Source of the DNA: Actinotalea sp. | GTDB lineage: Bacteria; Actinomycetota; Actinomycetes; Actinomycetales; Cellulomonadaceae | Direction of reading: 5' to 3' | NCBI GenBank assembly: GCA_014360395.1 | Contig: JACIXM010000039.1 | Span: 1 to 5,156 of the forward strand | Length of the DNA stretch: 5,156 nt | Shown: positions 1 through 5,040 of the stretch, one piece after another | Position numbering within the stretch: position 1 is the first letter of the stretch | How the letters are laid out: the number at the start of each line of letters is the position of its first letter | Program-made: the position numbers and the translations under genes | Notes under the pieces: generated by a model | What the model was told of the DNA's origin: nothing | Databases searched by the model: none | The model's input: the letters and a program-made list of their open reading frames with translations, nothing else

Positions 1-6
1 CCACCT

Positions 7-24
7 CCGGCGGCGCGCCGCCGG
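7..24. repeat. 18-bp perfect GC-only palindrome
   Basis: Bases 7-24 read the same on both strands and consist only of G and C. The palindrome lies beyond the terminator-like hairpins at 56-125, near the left window edge. It could be a further structured element or simply a by-product of extreme GC content. No coding region can be supported around it from what is visible. Confidence 0.3.
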
Positions 25-55
25 CCGCCGGACCCGTCACGGCGGACCGCACGCA

Positions 56-90
56 GGAGGGCCGCACCAGCGGGGCTGGTGCGGCCCTCC
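56..90. terminator. Perfect 15-bp hairpin, terminator-like
   Basis: GGAGGGCCGCACCAG (56-70) is followed by a 5-nt loop (71-75) and its exact reverse complement (76-90). The stem has 15 uninterrupted pairs. On the minus strand it lies 51 nt past the stop codon of the small membrane protein gene (141), where an operon terminator is expected. No U-tract follows on either strand, as is common for actinobacterial hairpin terminators. It would be symmetric for both strands, so it may also serve a gene left of the window. Confidence 0.7.
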
Positions 91-92
91 GG

Positions 93-125
93 CCGGTCGC
101 CCGCCCCCTCCAGGAGGGCGACCGG
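93..125. terminator. Second tandem hairpin, 10-bp stem
   Basis: CCGGTCGCCC (93-102) pairs perfectly with GGGCGACCGG (116-125) around a 13-nt loop. It is the first hairpin met by minus-strand transcription after the stop at 141 and is only 2 nt from the 56-90 hairpin. The pair probably acts as a double terminator for the operon that begins at 2124. Confidence 0.55.
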
Positions 126-140
126 AGCGCGTCCCGCCGC

Positions 141-572
141 TCAGGTGTCGCGGGTGCGGCGGCGGCTCGCCGAGACGAGCGAGCCGACGACGAGTGCCAC
201 GCCCGCGAGGGCGACGGTCACGATGACGGCCAGCTGGACGTCGAAGACGACGCCCGCGGCGGCTGCGGCGAGCAGGACGCCGACCGCGACGACCACGAGC
301 CCCCAGACGACGGTGCCCAGCCGCACGCCGCGCGCGATCGGCGGCGCCGTCGACGTGGCGGTCGTGGGCACGGCCCCGGTGGGCGCCGGGTCGGCGGCGA
401 CCGACCACGGGGCGTCGTCGTCGGCGGGTCGGCGGGTGGTGCCGGCCGGGGCCGGGGCGCCGGTCACGCCCGGCGTGCTCGTGGTGACCTCGTCCATGGT
501 CCGCTCCTCGGTGGGGTCGGTGCTGCTGTCGCGGGGGCCGCGGTCCTGCTCGGCCCGGGGGTCCTCGGCCAT
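141..572 (-). CDS. Small two-helix membrane protein (LiaI/LiaF-like transmembrane region)
   Basis: The product is 143 aa. Residues 1-83 are hydrophilic and rich in Pro, Ala, Thr and Asp, probably disordered. Two hydrophobic helices follow at about 84-109 and 112-134, with a basic C-terminal tail (SRRRTRDT) that suggests both termini are cytoplasmic. The helix pair resembles the LiaI/LiaF-type transmembrane region found in small proteins beside PspC genes; this is family resemblance by eye, with no catalytic motif. The ATG at 572 was chosen because it sits one base after the stop of the upstream 516-aa gene (TGACATG), behind a GAGGAGGAG Shine-Dalgarno, which implies translational coupling. A second ATG at 497 also has a good GAGGAG site 6 nt upstream and would give 118 aa without the first 25 residues. 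It is probably an accessory membrane component of the envelope-stress module. The role is inferred from context only. Confidence 0.75.
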   Translation of the reverse strand: MAEDPRAEQDRGPRDSSTDPTEERTMDEVTTSTPGVTGAPAPAGTTRRPADDDAPWSVAADPAPTGAVPTTATSTAPPIARGVRLGTVVWGLVVVAVGVLLAAAAAGVVFDVQLAVIVTVALAGVALVVGSLVSASRRRTRDT

Positions 573-573
573 G

Positions 574-2124
574 TCACTCCTCCTCGACGACGACCTTGCC
601 GGCGCCCACGGAGATGTCCAGGACGATCTCCGGCGTCGCGCCGGCCTCGACGGCAGGGGACTCGTAGGTCCCGCGCCGCTGACCGACGCCCGCCTGGATC
701 CGCTCGTCCAGCCAGAACACCTCCCCGGCGAAGACCCGGATGTCGGCGGTGTACGCGCCGCCCTCGGGCAGGACGACGGTGACGTCCCCGGCGCCCACCG
801 AGATCGGCACGTCGACGACGTCTCCGGCCAGCGGGACCCGCGTGAGGTCGATGACGGCCTCGCCCGCCCCGACGGAGTAGCCGCGCTCCGCCTCGACAAC
901 GGTCGTGGGTGTGCTGCGCAGGTCGCCGACGCCGGAGCTGGTGCCGTCCCAGCTCCACGTCCAGTCGGCCCGGGCGAAGAACGCCAGGGGGATGAGCACG
1001 ATCGCCGCGATGACGCCGATGGCGCCGAGGCCGCCGCTGTGGCGGCCGCGCAGGCCGGCCACCACGATGCCGAGACCTGCCAGGACGACGAGCACGGAGC
1101 CGGCCGCGAGGAGCACGGGGCCGTCGTACAGGCCCTCGCGCTGGGCGTACCAGAAGCCGGCGAGGGCGAGCAGGCCGAGGCCCAGCACGATGCTGATCGT
1201 CGTCGAGCCGGGGCCGAGCACCCTCGGGCGGGGCAGGCTCGGCGGGGTCGGCGTCGGCCGCGGCGCGGGAGCGCCCGAGTACGGCGAGCCGGGCCCGTAC
1301 GGACCGGACGGGCCGCTCGGTCCGCCGGCGCCTGCGGCCGGTCCGGCCCAGGTCGGCGGGGTGTCCGTCGTGCGGGCGTGGGTAGGCCCGGCGCCGTCGG
1401 CGGGGGACGCCGTCGGGTACGGCGCGGTGGTGTCCATGGGGGTCCCTGAGGGTCGGGCGGCCGAGGGGGCCGCGGGGTCCGCGCCGTGGCCCGGCGCGGG
1501 GGGAGGGGCCGTCGGTCCGGAGGCCGCCGGCGCGGTCGGGAACGTGCGGGTGCCGTCGTCGCGGCGTGCGGTCGCGACCACCACGACCAGCAGCGCGATC
1601 GCGCCGAGCCAGAACAGGCCGCCCCACCAGCGGTCCCCGGACCAGCCGCCCCACCAGGGCAGCCAGCGGTCCGGGGAGGACAGGCCGGTGAAGAAGACGA
1701 TGCCGATGGCGATGAGCGCGGCGTCGAAGTGCCCGCGGAAGAGCTGTTGGACGTGGATCCGCCCGTCGCGCTCCTCCGGCAGGAGCGCCCAGCCGACCGC
1801 GTACGCGACGAGGCCCAGGCCGCCGAGGAACGACGTCAGGAGGAACAGCGCACGGGTGACCAGGGGGTCGACGCCGAGCCGCAGGGCGAGCCCGCCCGCC
1901 ACGCCGCCGATCCACCGCTCGTCGCTGCGGACGATCCCGGCGCGGCGCACGGCGTCGAAGAAGCCGTCGGCGCCGCTGGGGCTCGGCGGCGGGGGCGGCG
2001 TGTAGGGCCGCGGGCCGGTGCCGCCCGGGTACTGACCGGACGGCTGACCGGACGGCGCGCCGGAGGGCTGACCGGAGGGCTGGCCGGCCGAGCTCGCCGG
2101 CGGGGGAGGCGGGGTGGTGTCCAT
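574..2124 (-). CDS. PspC-domain membrane protein with LiaF/Toastrack-like C-terminal domain
   Basis: This 516-aa protein is the likely effector or sensor-inhibitor of the adjacent kinase/regulator pair. Residues 1-50 are Pro/Gly/Ser-rich and include a PSGQ tetrapeptide repeat (12-31). Residues about 55-117 form a PspC domain (RWIGGVAGGLA, then a hydrophobic helix ending AVGWALLP). Further hydrophobic segments lie at about 134-149 and 166-184, around a loop with seven Trp (154-172). A low-complexity linker spans about 190-305. A second membrane block has helices at about 309-325, 334-358 and 364-383. Residues about 384-516 are beta-rich, with three SVGAG motifs (417, 442, 505), matching the C-terminal domain of LiaF/YvqF-type proteins (Toastrack superfamily). 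In LiaFSR systems LiaF restrains its kinase, and PspC proteins act at the stressed membrane; the role here is inferred from this. The ATG at 2124 is the only start upstream of the PspC domain. Its Shine-Dalgarno is poor, since the nearest GGAG is only 2 nt away. M230 begins with the same four residues (MDTT), hinting at fusion. Confidence 0.88.
   Translation of the reverse strand: MDTTPPPPPASSAGQPSGQPSGAPSGQPSGQYPGGTGPRPYTPPPPPSPSGADGFFDAVRRAGIVRSDERWIGGVAGGLALRLGVDPLVTRALFLLTSFLGGLGLVAYAVGWALLPEERDGRIHVQQLFRGHFDAALIAIGIVFFTGLSSPDRWLPWWGGWSGDRWWGGLFWLGAIALLVVVVATARRDDGTRTFPTAPAASGPTAPPPAPGHGADPAAPSAARPSGTPMDTTAPYPTASPADGAGPTHARTTDTPPTWAGPAAGAGGPSGPSGPYGPGSPYSGAPAPRPTPTPPSLPRPRVLGPGSTTISIVLGLGLLALAGFWYAQREGLYDGPVLLAAGSVLVVLAGLGIVVAGLRGRHSGGLGAIGVIAAIVLIPLAFFARADWTWSWDGTSSGVGDLRSTPTTVVEAERGYSVGAGEAVIDLTRVPLAGDVVDVPISVGAGDVTVVLPEGGAYTADIRVFAGEVFWLDERIQAGVGQRRGTYESPAVEAGATPEIVLDISVGAGKVVVEEE
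2032..2091. repeat. 12-bp tandem repeat inside the PspC gene
   Basis: Four clear 12-bp units run from 2032 to 2079. Units one and two are identical (CTGACCGGACGG), three is degenerate, and four is CTGACCGGAGGG. A fifth, weaker unit covers 2080-2091. On the minus strand they encode repeated PSGQ/PSGA at residues 12-31 of the 516-aa protein. The period is a multiple of three, so gain or loss of units would keep the reading frame and only change the length of the N-terminal tail. Confidence 0.85.
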
Positions 2125-2263
2125 GGCTCCAGCCTGCTCCGCAGCGGTGCGCCGGGTGTATCGGTTGGGCCCCTGACCTCACCCTGATCCGTCCTGCCGC
2201 GGGACCCTGAGGTCACCCGGAACCGTCCCCTGATCGGCCTCGGATCGCCCCACGGGCGGGCGG
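2125..2263. promoter_or_regulatory. Divergent promoter region between the PspC operon and the kinase operon
   Basis: This 139-bp intergenic region must hold the promoters of both operons. It carries CCCTGA four times in one orientation, starting at 2171, 2182, 2205 and 2228. Two of these belong to a 14-bp repeat, CCCTGACCTCACCC (2171-2184) and CCCTGAGGTCACCC (2205-2218), each containing a TGA-NN-TCA dyad. Such repeats are good candidate operators for the LuxR-type regulator encoded at 3535. A weak minus-strand -10-like GATACA lies at 2162-2157, about 33 nt from the ATG at 2124. The sequence at the matching -35 position is not TTGACA-like and overlaps the repeats, as expected for an activator-dependent promoter. 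I see no convincing plus-strand promoter hexamers. Regulator binding is inferred, not shown. Confidence 0.6.
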
Positions 2264-3538
2264 GTGCGTGTGACGATGCTGCTCGTGACGACCACCGCCC
2301 CCGCGCACGAGCGGCTGCCGCTGCGCCGGCCCCTGCACGGCCGGTGGGTCGTGGGCGTGTGCGCCGGGCTCGCCGCGCACCTGGGGGTCCAGGTCGCCGT
2401 CGTCCGCGCGCTGTTCGTGCTGCTGCTGCCGCTCGGGGCGACCGGCGTCCTCCTGTACGTCTTCCTGTGGGTGACCGTCCCGTCGGGGGACCCGGCGCGG
2501 GCCGCGGGGGAGCAGCGTCCCGCGGCGCTGAGCCGACTCGCGCCGCGGCTGCGGGACCCGGAGCGCCCGGTCCCCCTGACCGACATCGGCCTCGGCGTCC
2601 TGCTGCTCGCCGGCGCCGGTCTGCTGCTGGCGATCCGTTTCGGGTGGGACGTCGACTACTCGTGGGTCGTGCCCACGCTCATCGCGTTCGTGGGCGCCGG
2701 GCTGGCGTGGAGCCAGCTCGACGCCGTCCAGCGGGGGCGCTGGCTGTCGCGCGCCGGCGGCCGGACGCCGGTGAGCGTCCTGCGGCTCGGCGGCGGGCTG
2801 CTGCTGGTCGGCGTCGGCGTCGTGCTGCTCGTGGGCCAGGACGAGCCCGTCGACGCGCTGCTGCGCTCCGCGGCCGCGGCGCTCGCGGTGCTCGTCGGCG
2901 CGGCGCTCGTGCTCGCGCCGTGGTGGCTGCGGCTGGTGCGCGAGCTCGGTGACGAGCGGGCGGCCCGCGCGCGGGAGTCCGAGCGCGCCGACATCGCCGC
3001 GCACCTGCACGACTCCGTCCTGCAGACCCTCGCCCTCATCCGCGCCCGCGCCGACGACCCCGACGACGTCGCCCGGCTGGCCCGGGCGCAGGAGCGGGAG
3101 CTGCGGTCCTGGCTCTACGACGACCGCAGCAGCCCGGGGACGTCGCTCGCGGACGCGGTGCGCGACGTCGTCGGTGAGGTGGAGGACCGGTTCGCGGTCG
3201 CCGTGGACACGGTGGTCGTGGGGGACTGCGTGCCCGAGAACGGCGCGGAGGCGCTCCTGCAGGCCACGCGGGAGGCGCTGCTCAACGCGGCCAACCACGG
3301 CCGGGCACCGCTGTCGCTGTACCTGGAGTGCACGCCCCAGCAGGTCGAGGTCTTCGTCCGCGACCGCGGCGACGGGTTCGAGCCGGACGCCGTGCCGCAC
3401 GACCGGTTCGGGGTGCGGGAGTCGATCATCGGACGGATGCGCCGGCGCGGGGGGACCGCGACGGTCAGGAGCCGGCCGGGCCAGGGCACCGAGGTGCACC
3501 TGTGCCTGCCCCGGCACGAGGAGGAGGTGTCACGGTGA
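2264..3538 (+). CDS. PspC-domain sensor histidine kinase (LiaS/NarL-partner type)
   Basis: This 424-aa membrane kinase pairs with the regulator that overlaps its 3' end. A PspC domain occupies about residues 22-73 (RWVVGVCAGLAAHLG, then a hydrophobic helix ending in FLWVTVP). Hydrophobic helices follow at about 105-124, 133-150, 172-190 and 203-220. The cytoplasmic part has a HisKA_3 dimerisation/phosphoacceptor motif (AAHLHDSVLQT, probable phospho-His 249) and a HATPase_c domain with N-box (EALLNAANHG, Asn 341), G1 box (DRGDG, Asp 367) and G2-like GQGTE (406-410). All catalytic motifs look intact. The kinase probably monitors envelope or membrane stress through its PspC/TM region, since it has no large extracellular sensor domain. 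The start is uncertain. GTG 2264 gives the longest form; GTG 2270, ATG 2276 and GTG 2285 are in frame just downstream, and none has a clear Shine-Dalgarno. All keep the PspC domain. Confidence 0.92.
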   Translation: MRVTMLLVTTTAPAHERLPLRRPLHGRWVVGVCAGLAAHLGVQVAVVRALFVLLLPLGATGVLLYVFLWVTVPSGDPARAAGEQRPAALSRLAPRLRDPERPVPLTDIGLGVLLLAGAGLLLAIRFGWDVDYSWVVPTLIAFVGAGLAWSQLDAVQRGRWLSRAGGRTPVSVLRLGGGLLLVGVGVVLLVGQDEPVDALLRSAAAALAVLVGAALVLAPWWLRLVRELGDERAARARESERADIAAHLHDSVLQTLALIRARADDPDDVARLARAQERELRSWLYDDRSSPGTSLADAVRDVVGEVEDRFAVAVDTVVVGDCVPENGAEALLQATREALLNAANHGRAPLSLYLECTPQQVEVFVRDRGDGFEPDAVPHDRFGVRESIIGRMRRRGGTATVRSRPGQGTEVHLCLPRHEEEVSR

Positions 3539-4257
3539 GCGACGCGAGCGAGGCGACGGGCAGCGGATCGGGTCAGGCGTCGGGCGCGGCGGCGGGTGCG
3601 GGGGGCGACGTGCTGGACGTCGTCCTGGTCGACGACCACCTCATGTTCCGCGCCGGGGTGCGCGCGTCGCTCGACGGCCGGATCCGCGTGGTCGGGGAGG
3701 CCGACGACGTCCCCTCCGCGATCGAGGCCGTGCGGCGCCTGCGGCCGCCCGTGGTCATCCTCGACGTGCACCTGCCCGGGGGCGACGGCGGGGGCGGTGC
3801 CGAGGTGATCCGGGCGTGCACGGACCTGCTGGGTGAGGTGCGGTTCCTCGCGCTGTCGGTGTCGGACGCGGCCGAGGACGTCGTCGCGGTCATCCGGGCC
3901 GGGGCGCGCGGGTACGTCACCAAGGCGATCACGGGCCCGGACCTGTCCGACGCGGCCCGACGCGTGGCGGGCGGGGACGCGGTGTTCTCCCCGCGGCTGG
4001 CCGGCTTCGTGCTCGACGCGTTCGGTGCGGCGGCGGGGGACATCGCGACCGGCGACGACGAGCTGGACCGCCTCTCGGCGGGTGAGCGCGAGGTGATGCG
4101 GCTCATCGCCCGCGGGTACTCCTACCGCGAGGTCGCCTCGGAGCTGTTCATCTCCATCAAGACGGTGGAGACCCACGTGTCCGCGGTGCTGCGCAAGCTC
4201 CAGCTGTCCTCGCGGCACGAGCTGACGCGCTGGGCCGCCCAGCGCCGCCTGCTCTGA
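3535..4257 (+). CDS. LuxR/NarL-family response regulator (LiaR-like)
   Basis: This 240-aa cytoplasmic regulator is the cognate partner of the upstream kinase. The receiver domain covers about residues 27-150, with acidic pocket Asp33/Asp34 (LVDDH), phosphoacceptor Asp77 (VVILDVHLP), Ser108 in the Thr/Ser position and Lys130 (GYVTK). A LuxR-type helix-turn-helix lies at about 178-235 (LSAGEREVMRLIARGYS, then FISIKTVETHVSAVLRKL). The first 25 residues are a Gly/Ala/Ser-rich tail without clear structure. The GTG start at 3535 is supported by the 4-nt GTGA overlap with the kinase stop and by GGAGG at 3523-3527, 7 nt upstream. An in-frame extension further upstream would lie inside the kinase gene and is rejected. 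The overlap implies coupled translation at matched dosage. Likely targets are the divergent PspC operon and possibly its own operon, by analogy with LiaR/VraR-type regulators. Confidence 0.93.
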   Translation: MSDASEATGSGSGQASGAAAGAGGDVLDVVLVDDHLMFRAGVRASLDGRIRVVGEADDVPSAIEAVRRLRPPVVILDVHLPGGDGGGGAEVIRACTDLLGEVRFLALSVSDAAEDVVAVIRAGARGYVTKAITGPDLSDAARRVAGGDAVFSPRLAGFVLDAFGAAAGDIATGDDELDRLSAGEREVMRLIARGYSYREVASELFISIKTVETHVSAVLRKLQLSSRHELTRWAAQRRLL

Positions 4258-4280
4258 GCCCGCGCTCGCTCGCGTCGGGC
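4258..4280 (+). terminator. Hairpin directly after the regulator stop codon
   Basis: GCCCG (4258-4262) pairs with CGGGC (4276-4280). The stem extends by CGC/GCG (4263-4265 with 4272-4274) past a single bulged T at 4275, leaving a 6-nt loop. It begins at the first base after the TGA at 4255-4257. It has no U-tract. It is a candidate terminator for the kinase-regulator operon, weaker than the hairpin at 4309-4351. Confidence 0.4.
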
Positions 4281-4308
4281 CGGGCCGTCCGCGGGTCCGC
4301 GTCGAGCG

Positions 4309-4351
4309 GTGGGGAGTTCGTGGTGCGCATGCCGCACCAGTCCCTCCCCAC
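4309..4351. terminator. Long two-part hairpin between convergent genes
   Basis: An outer 8-bp stem (GTGGGGAG 4309-4316 with CTCCCCAC 4344-4351) encloses a 4x4 internal loop. Inside is a perfect 7-bp stem (TGGTGCG 4321-4327 with CGCACCA 4333-4339) capped by CATGC. It sits between the stop of the regulator (4257, plus strand) and the stop of the acidic-protein gene (4370, minus strand), so it most likely terminates transcription from both sides. Confidence 0.6.
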
Positions 4352-4352
4352 G

Positions 4353-4370
4353 ACGGCCGGCCCCGGCCGT
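4353..4370. terminator. Short GC hairpin abutting the minus-strand stop codon
   Basis: ACGGCCGG (4353-4360) is the reverse complement of CCGGCCGT (4363-4370). Allowing a 4-nt loop, seven pairs can form. Its last base is the final base of the minus-strand stop codon (4372-4370). It may add to the terminator at 4309-4351 or be a GC-driven coincidence. Confidence 0.35.
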
Positions 4371-5029
4371 CACCAGCGTTCGGTGAAGGGGATCCGTCCG
4401 TCGGGTGGGCGCAACACCTCGGCCAGGTCGTAGCCGGGCTCGTCGATCTCGGGCGGGGGCGCGAGGGTCTCGGCGGGCTCGATGAAGGCCCGCGTCCCTG
4501 CGACGACGTCCACGCCCGGCATGTCGAACCACGGCTCGCCGGCCTCGTGCAGGAGCGCGTACAGCGCGGCCGCGGTGTCGTGGACCGCGACCTCCGCGTC
4601 CTCGTGGGTCTCCTCCGGGCGGAGCCGGCGGTGTGCTGCGCGCCCCGCCTCCAGGAGCTCGTCGCGGTCCACGACGGTGAGGTCCCAGCGGCTGACGACG
4701 CTCAGCTGGTCGCCCGGATCCGCCGGTTCGTCGACGTCCTCCTCCTCGTCCTCCTCGAAGCTGTTCGAGACCAGCGGCAGGGTGCCGGTGTGCGTCCAGA
4801 CGGCGTCGGTGAACCCGTCGACCACCTGGGCGAGCGCGTTGTTGCGCTCGAACAGCGCTGTGAGCTCCGACGTCCCGCCGCGCAGGACCAGGAGCTCGTC
4901 CACGTACTCCTGGATCGCGTGCAGCACCGTGTCGCGGGCCTCGACGAGCCGTCGACCGCTGTCCTCGCTGAACTGCTCGATCCCGCCGAAGGGGTCGTCC
5001 TCGTCGATGAGGTGCTCTCCGTCGTCCAC
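4370..5029 (-). CDS. Hypothetical acidic, lysine-free soluble protein
   Basis: I do not recognise the family of this 219-aa protein. It has no signal peptide or membrane segment and should be cytoplasmic. It is strongly acidic: 54 Asp/Glu against 15 Arg, with no Lys and no Cys, and an acidic run at 91-101 (FEEDEEEDVDE) that probably separates two folded parts. Residues about 20-80 look helical (GRRLVEARDTVLHAIQEYVDELLVLR). The second part (about 107-219) contains WDLTVVDRDELLEAGR and ends in a Pro-rich, aromatic tail (PPDGRIPFTERW). The GTG start at 5029 is fixed by AGGAG at 5040-5036, 6 nt upstream, and the codon use is that of the resident genes from its first codons. It is convergent with the regulator gene and so not part of that operon. 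An IS110-family transposase on the same strand ends 14 nt before the start codon, so its original promoter may have been replaced or separated. Function unknown. Confidence 0.8.
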   Translation of the reverse strand: MDDGEHLIDEDDPFGGIEQFSEDSGRRLVEARDTVLHAIQEYVDELLVLRGGTSELTALFERNNALAQVVDGFTDAVWTHTGTLPLVSNSFEEDEEEDVDEPADPGDQLSVVSRWDLTVVDRDELLEAGRAAHRRLRPEETHEDAEVAVHDTAAALYALLHEAGEPWFDMPGVDVVAGTRAFIEPAETLAPPPEIDEPGYDLAEVLRPPDGRIPFTERW

Positions 5030-5035
5030 GCGTTG

Positions 5036-5040
5036 CTCCT
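5036..5040 (-). promoter_or_regulatory. Ribosome binding site of the acidic-protein gene
   Basis: AGGAG on the minus strand lies 6 nt before the GTG at 5029 and decides that start. It is only 3 nt downstream of the transposase stop codon (5046-5044), so the site lies at or within a few bases of the probable end of the mobile element. A transcript from the transposase gene would run straight into it. Confidence 0.7.

Noticed and set aside
1..140. Possible end or start of a gene left of the PspC operon
   Set aside because: No plus-strand stop follows from an upstream gene in this stretch, and the minus-strand GTG at 4-2 has a GGAG directly against it. Nothing coding can be supported before the window edge.
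79..1449. 456-aa plus-strand open frame antisense to the PspC operon
   Set aside because: The translation is Arg/Gly/Ala-rich with no family signature, and it overlaps two well-supported minus-strand genes. Long open antisense frames are expected at this GC content.
464..2182. 572-aa minus-strand open frame in another frame over the PspC gene
   Set aside because: It is longer than the real gene but the translation is Arg/Pro-rich low complexity. The other frame carries the recognisable PspC and SVGAG motifs.
2213..3517. 434-aa minus-strand open frame antisense to the kinase
   Set aside because: It is the reverse-strand shadow of the kinase gene, whose H-, N- and G-box motifs settle the coding strand. 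The antisense translation shows no motifs.
3328..3534. N-terminal extension of the response regulator into the kinase gene
   Set aside because: The extension reads through the kinase G-box region in another frame. The GTG at 3535 has a good Shine-Dalgarno and the classic GTGA overlap.
3115..4218. 367-aa minus-strand open frame antisense to the kinase end and the regulator
   Set aside because: It spans the overlap of two clear plus-strand genes and has an Arg/Asp/His-rich sequence of no known type.
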